Counted from the stretch's first letter, positions 1-10,636 are shown. The stretch is 64,000 bases of DNA from Adiantum capillus-veneris (GCA_014529385.2 CM043970.1:65364496-65428495), one strand, 5' to 3'. The notes: a model not told the origin generated them from the letters alone. Numbers and translations: made by a program.

Positions 1-229
1 AGTCTGTTACAGGGGATCTAGCCTAGACGTCGTCGAGATGGGCGAGCAGACGTAGTGTGAACCCGGCCGGTGTGGCCGGCCATTATTATAAAAGGGAGGC
101 CAAGGCCTCATTTGTAGTTATCGACCCTCACTCGCAGAGTGCCAGTGGTTAGCCCGTGAGGCTAGGAGTTCCCGAGGTCTCACCATTTCAGTGGTTTTGG
201 ATTTGTTGAAGTCTTATATTTTGGATTAA
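1..229 (+). repeat. LTR/promoter-like leader upstream of gypsy A remnant
   Basis: Non-coding. A TATA-like stretch (TATTATAAAAG) is at about 83-95, next to GC-rich palindromes (GGCCGG..CCGGCC and GAGGCCAAGGCCTC). The first bases include TGTTACA, the same end as the LTR at 7823-8414. This could be the end and leader of a retrotransposon, but no second copy is in view to prove LTR status. Confidence 0.3.
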
Positions 230-1472
230 ATGATTCAATGGGAGAAGTATTTGCCCTTGTTGGAGTTTGCCTACAAAAACACAGTTCATTCATTGACGAG
301 AAAGGTGCCATTTGAGGTAGTCGAGGGTGCTAACAAGGTCCCACCATTTGTGAGCACCAAAGACAAGATTTTGAAGCGGAGAAAAAGCAAGAAAAGCAGA
401 TTTTTGAGAATTTCTAGACGGTGTGGAAGGCCATCTAGTAGTTCAAAGGAGGAGAGCTCGTCCTTTTCTAACAGTGACGAGATGAGCAAGAAGACCAAGG
501 AGTTCAAGGAAGAAAGTCAGACCGTCAAGTTTGAGACGTTTTCAGGCTACCAAGACACCCATCGAGCCCTTGAGTTTGTACAATTGTTTGACGTCGCCTT
601 CTGTGGAGGTCGGTTCACAGAACGCTCCAAGGTGCAAAGGGCGGTATCTTACTTAAGGGGACTGCATAGACATGGGAGTCTACTCTGTTGTTACGCACAT
701 AAGCACTTGCGACGTTGTTAAAATTCAAGAAAAATTTTCACATCAACATGGATATCAGATGAATTTGCAAGAGATGTCATCATGGCTTGGCATCACTTAA
801 AATTGACTGAGAAAGTTACAATGGATGGCTACTACCAGAGGTTTTGAGATACTTATTTGCCAATGTGATCGTCTTGGAAGATTACTTTGAAAAACGAGAT
901 TTAGCGGTTTTGCTGTGGTTTGCTCAAAGAGATTCGAGGCTATTGTCTAAATCACAAGTCTTACTTTATTCAGAGATTTATGCAACATGTAACGAACGAT
1001 TTGGAACGCATGCCAGCTCATGTACGGATAGAACAGTGTCCACCTCAACAGGGCAAGAGTCTGCCAGTGAAAAGAATGAATCAGGGGAACCGGATGACAA
1101 CTCATCACAGGATTCTGGAGAATCAAATGGTAGCACATTCAAAGGTTTCAACGAACTAAGGGAACCAGATGCAATTTCATCAGAGGATTCCCGAGAAAGG
1201 GGATCATATGATAGTGCGTCTCAAGGTTCCGACGATTGAGACTAACGTGCCAATGGACAGGGGAAGCTAGCAAAGATGCCGACAGGTCTCAAGGCACAAG
1301 AAAAGAAAGGAAAAAGGGAATCATCTGGTAGATTAACGAATTCCCTAAACCCAGGATAAGATTTTTGAAGCAGATCAATATGATCTAGATCTGGATACTG
1401 CTTTTTCCATTGTGCACGAGGGTCTTGAGAACTCTCAAGCACGGCATAAGAAGGCAGCCATCAAGATTCGAC
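230..1472 (+). pseudogene. Gypsy A: scrambled Ty3/gypsy integrase and gag remnant
   Basis: Residues encoded at 230-375 match the end of a Ty3/gypsy integrase core (WEKYLPLLEFAYKNTVHS, then PFEVVEG). At about 375 the frame passes into a charged linker and then a Retrotrans_gag-like region (FETFSGYQDTHRALEFVQLF, about 529-660) that continues with frameshifts and stops to about 1240. From about 1342 the integrase resumes (DKIFEADQY to the ARHKKAAIK motif), ending where element B is inserted at 1473 and continuing at 6822. A gag segment inside an integrase gene is not a normal gene order, so this is a recombined, dead copy. The gypsy C gag and integrase in this same window served as the comparison. 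Confidence 0.7.
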
Positions 1473-2093
1473 TGTTAGGTGCAGCGGAATGAATGTTTGC
1501 GCTTTGCTCAAGATGAGTGCTCCGAACTGTGCTCAAGGGTTCCTTTTAGTTCTTATGGAAGGGAGAGCCTTCCGTTCTCCAATGGAAAGTGCTATGATCA
1601 CAAACAAAGTGAATGGACACTGTGCGTGCAAGTGTATGAGACTGAGAGATTGAGAGAGAAGATATAGAGTGGTACAATGACGATGCAATGGACTGATGCA
1701 ACCTGGGACTATGTCGCTGACGACGACGACGACTTTAGGGCTGAAATCTGTGGTCTTCTATCTGCTGTCCAAAAAAATGCTATGGCTGAAAATATGGGAC
1801 TGTTCGGGGTGGCTGAAAAACGCTGTTTTGGCTGCATTTTTGAAGGCTGAAAATGGCGATACTCTGCAAGTCTTTATGGCTGAATCTGCTGCTATTCATG
1901 CATGCTGAAAACGTTGCCTATCTGCGGCCAAATGGGCTGAAAATAGAAAACGCTGATCTGTCTTGTAGCGTTAGTAAAAACGCTGGGCTGTAGGGATGTT
2001 GGCAATGAGAGAACTGCAAACGCCAGGCTAGGGGTGATGATGATGCTATAAAACGCTAGGCTGAATTGTCGGCGATGAGGAGAAAGTGAAAAC

Positions 2094-2561
2094 CATAGTT
2101 ACCGGGGAACGCCCCCTAGCCCCCGTTCCGGCGTTCCGGGGGGGCATTTCCCTTCCCGAACGTTCCGAAACGTCCCGAAACGTTTGACGTTCCGGGTGGC
2201 CAGTGCAAACCGGAACGGCTGTTCCGGAACGTTCCGAACGCCCCCAAAACGTTCCGAAATGCCCCTTGAACGGCCAACGGCTACAAACAAATTTGGCAAA
2301 AATTGAAAAAATTGAAGTAAATGTTTGGGCTTCTTTTTGAAGTGTGCAAGGCCTCAAGGACTCATAAAATGCACCCCCCTCCCCCTTTCTCTCCACAAGC
2401 TAATCCTCAAGGCTCAAGCTCTCTCCCTCTCACACTCTCAAGATCTCTTCCTCTCAAGACTCACTCTCTCAAGGCTCAAGGCTTTAAGCCTTCAAGCTCT
2501 CTTCCTCTCCCTCCCACTCTCTCAAATCTCTCCCTCTCCCTCTCACTCTCTCGAGTCTCTC

Positions 2562-2604
<43 letters not shown>

Positions 2605-2830
2605 TCATCTAGTCATAGCAAGATTGAATGGTCTTCAAAACGAGTTTTTTGTGAGTATTAGAGTCAAAGCACTCCAATACTCGTATTTAAACACAAGAAG
2701 CTAAAAAATGCACTATTTGGGTGTTTTTTATACCTCCCGTTCCGTGCCGTTCCCGTTCCGAACCCCTAGCCGTTCCCCCGTTCCGCGGGGATCTCGTCGC
2801 CGTTCCCTTTCCGCGTTCCGGGTAACTATG
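2094..2830. mobile_element. hAT-type MITE, 737 bp, TSD GTGAAAAC
   Basis: The terminal inverted repeat CATAGTTACC is followed by a similar GGAACGC stretch at both ends. The element is flanked by the 8-bp duplication GTGAAAAC (2086-2093 and 2831-2838). The other LTR of element B holds the uninterrupted GTGAAAAC site near 6350, which proves the insertion. Eight-bp duplications are the hAT superfamily signature. The interior has many CGTTCCG/CGGAACG copies near both ends (about 2110-2265 and 2740-2820), as expected of subterminal transposase-binding repeats, and a CT-rich middle. There is no transposase ORF. Its TIRs differ from those of the large hAT at 42877-50517, so that element is unlikely to be its source. 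Confidence 0.92.
2565..2600. repeat. (CT)n microsatellite inside the MITE
   Basis: This is a pure CT dinucleotide tract in the middle of the hAT MITE. Long open frames across it are low-complexity Ser/Leu artefacts. Confidence 0.9.
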
Positions 2831-3305
2831 GTGAAAACGCTAGGGCTTGGTGAAGGAGATCGCCAAGGCTTGTGGGTGCTGACGGGTTCTTGCTGAGAGA
2901 GAGGGAGTACCTGCTGCCTGGTGGCCTGTTGTGCTCCTTGCTCATCTGCCCAAGAGTGCTAGCATAGGGTTGCTTATATATTAACTTAGCAAAATTGCCT
3001 TACCTACTTTTGTTGGAAAGTCACTTAAAAATAATAAGTGAAAAATGTCAAAAAGAGGGAAAATAGGCTAAATGCATTGGAAAAATCCCCTAATTGATTC
3101 TAATGGATTTTGATGGGAATACTGATGATCATGCTGTGTGCAACCAGAGGATATGCATCTACACTAAGTGATTGGGCATGCACGGTCTACGAATAGACTC
3201 ATAAAAGTGCCAGATCACTTCTAAGCTAGATTGACTGGACTGACTGAACCCTGATCATGCTGTAGCTTGTGCACGGACACATAGGGTTGGATGTGTCATG
3301 TGACA

Positions 3306-3317
3306 TCTCCTCCTTTT
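3306..3317 (-). other. Polypurine tract of element B
   Basis: Read on the minus strand this is AAAAGGAGGAGA, immediately before the 3' LTR. That is the expected plus-strand DNA priming site. Confidence 0.75.
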
Positions 3318-3390
3318 CAAAGTGAGGTACTGGTACCGAACTGTATGCGTCGAGGGAGATCGCCAATAGAATCCAGAATCCTGGAAGGGA

Positions 3391-3954
3391 CTATTCGTCG
3401 GCCCACTCTGTTGTGTGGGTCGTGCGGTGCTTGAACTTCATAAAGGTCTGCAACGCTTGCTTCTTTGGGCCGCGCCGAAAGCGACTCAAAGTCTTCCGTG
3501 GATCCTTCCATGCTTCAACTTCGTCGAGTGTCCTGTTTCTTTCTTCTTCAAGAATCTTCATGGCTGAAAATTCCTGAAACCACTTCCAACACAAAACCAT
3601 GAACATACCCATTCTATGTGAAGTGAGTGGAAAAAATCTTGTCTTCTGTGAAGACTGTGTATGCAATGTAGATGAACATAGAGACGGAGTGACAAACCGT
3701 TCATCAAACACATGCAAACAATGAGATCGGATCTTTCTCTTATGATCTAAATCAATCAACTGTGGCAATTCACAACGGAAATGCCTATGCTTGGTGCTCA
3801 TACTTTCATGTGCTAGTTCGGAAACTGTGTCATGCCAAGGAAGAGAGATGGAATGTGACTTCCTTACATGCATACTTTTCAGCTTTTCATGAAAAATCCG
3901 CATACATTCGTGCTCATTCATGAGTGAAACGTGCTCAAACATACAATATGTCAT
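3391..3954 (-). CDS. Unidentified ORF in element B
   Basis: This 187-codon open frame lies downstream of the protease-like region, on the coding strand of the retroelement. It is rich in His, Ser, Lys and Arg; the C-terminal third is basic and has an EEERNRTLDEVEAW stretch. I see no RT, RNase H or integrase motif and no signal peptide or membrane segment. It could be the remains of a polyprotein tail or a chance frame within the 3' part of the element. Function is unknown. Confidence 0.3.
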   Translation of the reverse strand: MTYCMFEHVSLMNEHECMRIFHEKLKSMHVRKSHSISLPWHDTVSELAHESMSTKHRHFRCELPQLIDLDHKRKIRSHCLHVFDERFVTPSLCSSTLHTQSSQKTRFFPLTSHRMGMFMVLCWKWFQEFSAMKILEEERNRTLDEVEAWKDPRKTLSRFRRGPKKQALQTFMKFKHRTTHTTEWADE

Positions 3955-4082
3955 GCCTAGTAAAAGGGATCACATAAAGACGCTGACTAAAATACAGAAA
4001 ACGATCACGAATGAAACACTCGAACAATGCATGCGTATCAATCATGCGAACACATAATACTTCCTGTGAGGGTTCTGTTGAC

Positions 4083-4790
4083 CTAGGCTCGAGAGCCAAG
4101 ATCGATCCTTCGTGATTGATCGAATCTGTAAACGAGGTTAGCTTCGCTAGAAAAAGCATCAACTAACACATCATCCTTGTGAACAATCACATCTTTTGCA
4201 TGCAAATAATCATGCTTGTGATAAATCACATCTTGATCATGCAAATCATCATGCTGATCACAATCATGCAAATCCTGTGTGTCATGCTTTGGAGAAAAAG
4301 AGACTGAGGGAGTCTCCTTTTCCCGAATCCTTTCAATCTTGTCGTGCATATTAGCAATGAGAGATGGAGAATGAACAATGTCCTCTCCATGAATGACAAT
4401 GGGAGAATCACTTTTGGCATTGAGAGTGAAAGTGTTAGCCTCAAAATCAATGAGAGGGTTATTATCATGAAACCATCGGATGCTCAAAATCTTATGACAT
4501 CCTGAGAGAGAAGAAACAACAAATCTTCTAGTGAAGGCCGCTTGTTGAATTGCAAACAACACATCAAGGCACTCCTCCGTTATGAGAGCGTCCATACCGG
4601 GAAGAAAGCCAGAGACCTCCATAGGAGATCTCGGACTAACTTCGAGGCGGGCTCTCTCAACAAGAGAGGGATTGATCACATCATGCATACTACCTGGGTC
4701 AAACAATATGACAAAATACTGTCCCGACGTACAACCATAACATTTAATGAGAGAATCATCAATGGGAGGGTCATGAGAAACTTGGGGCAT
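4083..4790 (-). pseudogene. Retropepsin-like domain of element B
   Basis: The frame carries a retropepsin-like start, VILFDPGSMHDVI, matching the ILFDxGSTHNFI motif seen in gypsy C of this window. The usual D-S/T-G active-site triplet reads D-P-G, so catalysis is doubtful. About 110 residues follow the family pattern (MDALITEECLDV.., a GCHKILSIRWFHDN stretch like the 'ILG..WF' of Ty3 proteases). A His/Asp-rich tail follows. It is in a different frame from the upstream zinc-knuckle ORF, which points to a frameshift or a programmed shift. Confidence 0.65.
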
Positions 4791-5233
4791 ACTCGTGTTA
4801 TCATTAATTGCATTGACAGAGGAAGTGGGTTTTGTGGATTCTTTAGATTCATTCGATTCAAGCTTTTAGGACATGTTCTCTTTATGTGACCCTTAATATG
4901 ACAATGAAAACAACGACCTTCCTTAAAATAAGTGTTTTGCTCTTCCGACAAAAAAAGTCTTGCGTTTCTTTCGTCTCGCTCGCGGTCCTTAGCTTCTTGT
5001 TGTTCTGCTTTGCTTGCGAGTTGTGCCAACGCAACTCGATTCGTTTCTTGTTGTTGTGCCATCATGTCTAACATCGACTTGACCATCGCCTCCATAGATG
5101 TGGGTCCAACTCGTGACGTAGATGGCAAAGGGGGAGGGTTGGAAAAATCTCCTGGTGGGGAGAATCCTTCGTCGCCTCTCTCATGCTCATCACCTGTATA
5201 GGAAGTATCCATTCCGCTTCGGGTGACGACCAT
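4676..5233 (-). pseudogene. Gag C-terminal/zinc-knuckle ORF of element B
   Basis: The frame begins MVVTRSG, a start common in plant Ty3/gypsy polyproteins. It has a proline-rich patch, then a charged helix (QQQETNRVALAQLASKAEQQ) and a CCHC knuckle, CFHCHIKGHIKRTC, for nucleic-acid binding. The usual Retrotrans_gag capsid domain is not visible, so the capsid part seems deleted. After the knuckle the correct frame shifts to the protease-like ORF that overlaps it. Confidence 0.65.
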
Positions 5234-5632
5234 GCACTATGATCTTTGGTTCTTAAGTTCACGAGGAACTTGGGTTCTTGAGGTTTTCTTTTGCTTGCAA
5301 ATCGCGTTTGAGAAGGATCTCCTCTTCACCCGAGTTCTACTCTTTTCCGCGGGCGCACCCCTTGGCGGCCTTGCGCTCACACCAAGGTTGCTTTTTCCCA
5401 CCTCACGTCGAGTGGCCGGCCGCTAATTGCACGGTCCGCTCTCAATGAGTGAAAAGGGACACAAGGGGAGGCTGGACAAGCCCTTCTTTCCTGGGATTCC
5501 TGTCACTCTTCAAAAAACACAATTAGGAATCGACACGCCCAAGCGAACTTGGGTTTGTGCGACCGCAACAATAAAAAAAAATTCTTGTGATTCTTGTGGT
5601 TCTTTCCTTGAGTTATACAGAACACTGCCAAA

Positions 5633-5644
5633 GCTCTGATACCA
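5633..5644 (-). other. Primer-binding site of element B (tRNA-iMet)
   Basis: TGGTATCAGAGC on the minus strand is one base from the 5' LTR at 5646. It is complementary to the 3' end of plant initiator tRNA-Met. Confidence 0.85.
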
Positions 5645-5645
5645 A

Positions 5646-6816
5646 TGTTAGGTGCAGCGGAATGAATGTTTGCGCTTTGCTCAAGATGAGTGCTCCGAAC
5701 TGTGCTCAAGGGTTCCTTTTAGTTCTTATGGAAGGGAGAGCCTTCCATTCTTAATGGAAAGTGCTATGATCACTAACAGATTGAATGGACACTGTGCGTG
5801 CAAGTGTATGAGACTGAGAGATAGAGAGAGAGAAGAGAGATATGACACCAGAGACGTTGTAAGACCCTCCTCCGAAGGCCCCACTCGTCGGTGAGAGTGG
5901 TCTACTTATTGATTGCACAAAGTGGTACAATGACGATGCAATGGACTGATGAAACCTGGGACTATGTCGCTGACGACGACGGGGATGACGACGACGACTT
6001 TAGGGCTGAAATCTGTGGTCTTCTATCTGCTGTCCAAAACAATGCTATGGCTGAAAATATGGGAGTGTTCGGGGTGGCTGAAAAACGCTGTTTTGGCTGC
6101 GTTTTTGAAGGCTGAAAATGGCGATACCCTGCAAGTCTTTATGGCTGAATCTGCTGCTATTCATGCATGCTGAAAACGCTGCCTATCTGCGGCCAAATGG
6201 GCTGAAAATAGAAAACGCTGATTTGTCTTGTAGCGTTAGTAAAAACGCTGGGCTGTAGGGATGTTGGCGATGAGAGAACTCCAAACGCCAGGCTAAGGGT
6301 GATGATGATGCTACAAAACGCTAGGCTGAATTGTCGGCGATGAGGGGAAAGTGAAAACGCTAGGGCTTGGAGAGGGAGAATGACAATGCTTGTGGGTGCT
6401 GACGGGTTCTTGCTGAGAGAGAGGGAGTACCTGCTGCCTGTGGGCCTGTTGTGCTCCTTGCTCATCTGCCCAAGAGTGCTAGCCTAGGGTTGCTTATATA
6501 TTAAGTTAGTAAAATTGCCCTACCTACTTTTGTTGGAAAGTCACTTAAAAATAATAAGTGAAAAATATCAAAAATAGGAAAAATAGGCTAAATGCACTGG
6601 AAAAATCCCCTAATTGATTCTAATGGATTTTGATGGGAATATTGATGATCATGCTGTGTGCAACCAGAGGATATGCATTTACACTAAGTGACTGGGCATG
6701 CACGGTCTACGAATAGACTCACAAAAGTGCCATATCACTGCTAATCTGGATTGACTAAACCCTGATCATGTTGTACCTTGTCCACGGACACATAGGGTTG
6801 GATGTGTCACGTGACA
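5646..6816 (-). repeat. 5' LTR of element B
   Basis: This 1171-bp LTR pairs with 1473-3305. It starts TGTTAGG and ends TGACA in plus-strand reading. It keeps the empty target site of the hAT MITE. Confidence 0.9.
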
Positions 6817-6821
6817 TCGAC

Positions 6822-7463
6822 GCTACTTGTAGCTGAAGGAAGAAGATTGAGTGCTCTTATGGTTTGAGAAGGCACGCCTAAGAAAACGAAAGAGAAAGGA
6901 GCGGCTTTTTCCAAAGCTAAGAATGCGGGACTATGTCCCTTTCCAGATTCAAGAGAAGATAAATGATGTATCCTTCGGACTGAAGTTGCTAGATACTTGG
7001 AAGATTCACAATGCTTCTCATGTCACTCTATTGAAACCTTTCAAGGGTGAGGTGCCACTCGACAGGGAACTTGAGGACCAACAACCTGAAGTGGAAGAGA
7101 GCGAGAAGATACTCTTTGCGAAACAGATACAGGCTTACCAGGAAAGGAAAGCGAAAAGGTAAAGTGAACGGCGGTTCTTACTTAGTCAAGAACTCTCCAG
7201 CATTGGATGTGAAGTGGATGGAGGAGGAGGACCTAGCAGATACTCAGATTTGGAACTTTATCTTGAGATTTCGGTCTAGCTTTGACTATTCCGAGAGATC
7301 CCTAAGATCACCACAGTTGATTCTGGTGCAGACGGGACCGCACACGAGGGGAGTCACTCCGTTCCTTTGTCACGGATTACCCAGATGGAATAAAGTCATT
7401 GATTTTCCTTTAGACTTCAAGGATACTGATGTGCTGATAAAATTCTGCTCTATGACTTTATGA
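6822..7463 (+). pseudogene. Gypsy A integrase C-terminus with chromodomain-like tail
   Basis: This continues the integrase interrupted at 1472. A charged block (about 6850-6920) is followed by PFQIQEKINDVSFGLKL and WKIHNASHVTLLKPFKGEVP, the classic GPY/F-like C-terminal region of Ty3/gypsy integrases. The next part has SYLVK..ALDVKWMEEEDL, reminiscent of a chromodomain, reached after a frameshift at about 7160. Stops after that mark decay. From 7464 to 7822 there is 3' leader-like sequence with a TGTAATCG/CGATTACA hairpin at 7783-7802 and no gene. Confidence 0.7.
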
Positions 7464-7810
7464 AAAAAGTACTTTGAAATGGGAATTCTCGAAAATGAAT
7501 CGGATTTTTGTGTGCTCACTTACGTGACTATATTTGAGTGCAGGTTTGAAAGTTAATCCGACATCAGAGAGGTCCGGCGTGGATCTAGATGCGATTGGTG
7601 AACACTTTGCCAAGAATCATGTTCCTAGATCTCGATGGATTCTATGTGATTTGCTTGGAATGGATTTGATGTTCAGTGACTTTCATCTTTGTGCAAGTGC
7701 TGGATTTGTGTCGTTTAGTGCGTCGGTACTTAAGAGTCGGTGTCTACTGAACTAGTTTATGGCTTATGTCTGATTTTGCAGGTGTAATCGAGGGCGATTA
7801 CAATTCTTTC

Positions 7811-7822
7811 AAGAGGGGGGTA
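7811..7822 (+). other. Polypurine tract of gypsy A
   Basis: AAGAGGGGGGTA lies directly before the TGTCACAAAG start of the LTR. Confidence 0.65.
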
Positions 7823-8414
7823 TGTCACAAAGTGATGACGTGGCAAGACCCCTAACATATGGAAAATGACTTTTAAAGTTATCCCAATTATTGTTCCTTT
7901 CCGACAGGGCCTAAGGGACACAAGGCTATTAAAAATAAGGCCAAAGATGAAAATCGTGCAAGGAATGCTGACGTGGCAGTTTGTATGGACGTTCTTCATT
8001 TTGTATGAATGATGACGTGGCAGCTGTATGTAATTCCGCGATTTGCGTTGGCAACTTTTGGCACCAATTTTTGGACCAGATGCTTTTGGAACTTGAAGCT
8101 TTTGAACTGATTGCATTTGGGGCTCTACTTTTGACATCCCTTATATAGTTTAAAAGAGCCCTTGGGGTCTCACTCTGTAGAGTATCTGGAGGTAGAGTTT
8201 GAGAGCAGAGGTCCCTCAGGAGTTGTACTTTGCAATGACAAAATACCAAAAGGGGCGCCAGACTTTGGGGCCAATACTGGTGGGCACGGAACTATGCCGG
8301 GCCGTTTTTACTCTCTCTCTCTCTCTCTCTCTCCCCATTGAAGTTCAATGATTTTGAAGTTTTTGTTCGTGTGTTGCTATTGATTTCTTGCTTGGAGTGT
8401 CCAAGCATGTTACA
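7823..8414 (+). repeat. 3' LTR of gypsy A (candidate)
   Basis: The LTR starts TGTCACA after a purine tract and ends TGTTACA. A TATA-like TTATATAGTTTAAAAG is near 8141 and a (CT)n run at 8311-8334. The length of about 592 bp is reasonable. The matching 5' LTR is not in the window, apart from a TGTTACA at position 5-11, so the right edge is inferred. Confidence 0.55.
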
Positions 8415-8767
8415 GGGCTCCCGCTGGAGGGGGTGAAAACGGTTCCCTATCAGAACACTATGTTGCTGAGTTGTAGGAGGTCGGCCACCAAGGGGGGCAG
8501 TGTGGCGAGCCCGTCCTTGTCGATGGTGGCTGGGCACTTGTTACCAGTCATCAGCTGGCTGATTGCTGGCATCTGTCGAGGTACCAGCGTGTGAGTCCTG
8601 GGTACCTGTCTGCTGAGCATGCTCAACCTTGGGAGGGTGCACATGCGTTGTGGGTCGAAATCTCCTGCGAGGACAAGCCTTCACTAAGTGGTCCATCTGT
8701 CTGAAATGAAGTACTTGTTCGGAAGTCCCGGAGACTCTACCTCTGGCATAACCATCCTCCGCTCACC
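8415..8767 (-). other. Possible zinc-knuckle remnant beside the LINE-ORF1-like fragment
   Basis: On the minus strand a stretch reads HFRQMDHLVKACPRRR, like the second half of a CCHC knuckle whose leading cysteines are lost. It would follow the DUF4283-like region at 8768-9313. Otherwise no gene is visible in this interval. Confidence 0.3.
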
Positions 8768-9313
8768 CTAGGTAGAAGGACCATCTTCGGGAGGGAGTGT
8801 ATCACGACCCAGAACGTGAATTGAAGGCACACCAGCAGCCTTGGCTACAACTGAGGTTGTCGTGCACGGGGTCTCCAAGACTGTCTCGATCTCAGAACCA
8901 ATCTTGGAGAGCAGCGGTAAGCATTCCCGCCTCAGTCTAGGGAAGCAGACCGAAATAGGCAAGTCTCCCTCCTCTACAAGAACATCTGATGCAAGATCGA
9001 ACCCATGGTGCCACTATCGGAAGTGAGCTCCGATTGCTCGGATGGCCAATGGGCTCATCGAGATGACCTTGGCCCCCATTTCGGGAGTCTCGAACTCTAT
9101 TTGATAGTATCCGGGCCCAAGGAGCTGGGTGTCAATGATCTTTCCTACCTCTGCTAGAAGGTGGGTGTGCAATAGGTCACATACCTCTCCGCGACTGGTA
9201 CGGTTGCCATTAATCTTGCAGATGACAGAGGTGGCCAGAAAGCGCTCCACCTTTGCTGCGAGGTTCGCTTGCTCTTCTGGCAAAAGAGCAAGTTGGATGG
9301 TGGGCTTCATCTG
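8768..9313 (-). pseudogene. DUF4283-like (LINE ORF1 / gag-like) fragment
   Basis: From the Met at 9313 the frame reads VERFLATSVICKINGNRTSRGEV, then GKIIDTQLLGPGYYQIEF and GAKVISMSPLAIRAIGAHF. This is the pattern of the DUF4283 domain found at the N-terminus of plant LINE ORF1 proteins, which bind nucleic acid. One in-frame stop (near 9015) precedes a continuing segment LPISVCFPRLRRECLPLLSKIG. The frame then ends at 8768. The GC-rich, CT-poor stretch upstream (about 9470-9700) would be its 5' leader. It is cut off on the left by gypsy A. Confidence 0.6.
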
Positions 9314-9461
9314 AGTCCCTCTGTGGCGGAGCACGAGCGTCCATCTGTGTCTGCTACTGCTGGCAGGGGGGTGATGGCGCGACCTTTGCTGCTGCAATCC
9401 CTTACGTTGAAGGGAGTCCAAACAGAGACAACAGAGGTCAGCACAGTGAAGAAGCAATTTG

Positions 9462-9478
9462 GGGGGGGGGGGGGGGGA
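9462..9478. repeat. poly-G tract
   Basis: A run of about 17 G within a GC-rich segment. It generates spurious Pro/Gly ORFs on both strands. Confidence 0.9.
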
Positions 9479-9759
9479 GCTGCGTGAGATGGTGCCTATG
9501 AGGAGGGTTGGGCGGGCAGTGGGCTGAAGTGAAAGAGGGGAAAAGGAGCGGGCGGGGGAAGACAGGGCAAGGGATGGCAGCGCGAGCTGGGAAGGGGGCG
9601 AGGGCGGCGTGGGGAGCAGGGCCAAGGTGCGCGAGGTGGAGCGAGGGAGGGTGCGGCAGGTGAGATAGCAGAGCAGCGAGTTTCTTCGTCGCGTAACCCT
9701 TCGCAATTCCAACATGCACCGTTAAAGAAGTGTAGCACAAAAGTTGAACTTCGCATCTT

Positions 9760-10171
9760 TTATCATTCGTATGTGGCTAATAACAAATAATGTACTGTCG
9801 AGGATAATGAAAGACCGGATTTGAGCATTGACATGCTCCAATAACTTCGCTTCTGCAAGGTCCTTTGGCTTTTGAAAGTTGCTCCAAACAAAACCTCCAA
9901 GCTAGTAAGAATCAAAGACCGCCATCATGGTAGCTTTCCAAATGGCATAGTTGTCTCCATTCAATTGCCAATCCGAGGGAAAGGTAGGGAGTGTAGGTAT
10001 TTTTATTGGTTGATCACCTACGCCGGAGTAGAACTGGGACCATTCTTCCCACTCCTCGTTGACGGTGGGTTCACCGCCATGGGTCTCTTCCTCATGATGT
10101 ACTTCGTCATCACGGGTTGAGCTTGTTTTAGAATCATCACTCTTCTCCATCGTGTTGGAGAATTTAGGCAT
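9760..10171 (-). pseudogene. Copia gag N-terminal fragment
   Basis: The frame starts at 10171, has an acidic leader (DDEVHHEEETHGG) and then the copia gag signature LNGDNYAIWKATMMAVF. After a stop, FVWSNFQKPKDLAEAKLLEH and a following ILDSTLFVISHI continue the same gag domain. It is truncated at about 9760. It lies downstream, on the minus strand, of a primer-binding site at 10345-10357 and an LTR from 10358, so it is the 5' end of a minus-strand Ty1/copia element. Confidence 0.75.
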
Positions 10172-10344
10172 GTGATAAGGCTAGGTCAAGGTAGAAGATA
10201 AAATTTATAGATCTGCCCACTTCAGCCGAAATCAGCCCGAAAAGAGTGAAAAACGCACAAAAACAACAAACCGTCTCTTTTCGTTGCAATATATAAGCAT
10301 CACAAACTTGCACAAATCACCGATCCGACTCAAGAACATGTTGT

Positions 10345-10357
10345 GGCTATGATACCA
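10345..10357 (-). other. Primer-binding site (variant tRNA-iMet) of copia fragment
   Basis: TGGTATCATAGCC on the minus strand directly abuts the LTR edge at 10358. It has one mismatch to TGGTATCAGAGCC. Confidence 0.7.
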
Positions 10358-10635
10358 TGTCAAAGGTGCAGCGGAAAAGGGTGAATCGGGTGATGAACTT
10401 GTCTGCAACCACGAGCAAACCTCTGTACCGGGCAGCCAATAGATCTCGTATCTATTGCGATGGATCTCCTCGTCGTGAGGCTCCTATCGCATACCGCTGA
10501 CCAAACTGGCACGTGAACTGTCCGTACGCAATGTCACACCGAGAGGGTGTGGACATGACGAAGGAGAGGTAGTGCTAGCGAGAGAGAGAAGAAGAAGAGA
10601 GTTTTAACGTCGTAGGAAACTATCCCAAGAGACCT

Positions 10636-10636
<1 letters not shown>

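Larger units (their letters stand above)
1473..3305 (-). repeat. 3' LTR of element B (contains hAT MITE)
   Basis: This is the direct-repeat partner of 5646-6816. It runs from TGTTAGG to TGACA. Without the nested MITE and one copy of its target site it is about 1.09 kb. It differs from its partner by scattered substitutions and short indels. Confidence 0.9.
1473..6816 (-). mobile_element. Element B: non-autonomous LTR retrotransposon with PR but no RT/IN
   Basis: Two long direct repeats, 1473-3305 (carrying a later MITE) and 5646-6816, start TGTTAGGTGCAGCGG and end in ..GTGACA. They are flanked by the perfect 5-bp duplication TCGAC (1468-1472 and 6817-6821). A primer-binding site matching the initiator tRNA-Met 3' end (TGGTATCAGAGC on the minus strand, 5633-5644) lies one base from the right LTR. 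A purine tract (AAAAGGAGGAGA on minus) abuts the left LTR, which fixes minus orientation. The 2.3-kb interior encodes a CCHC knuckle, a retropepsin-like domain and one unidentified ORF. No reverse transcriptase, RNase H or integrase is seen, so it would need enzymes from another element. It sits in the integrase region of gypsy A. Confidence 0.9.

Noticed and set aside
2321-2704. Long Ser/Leu-rich ORF over the MITE
   Set aside because: It is a translation of CT-rich repeat sequence with no domain.
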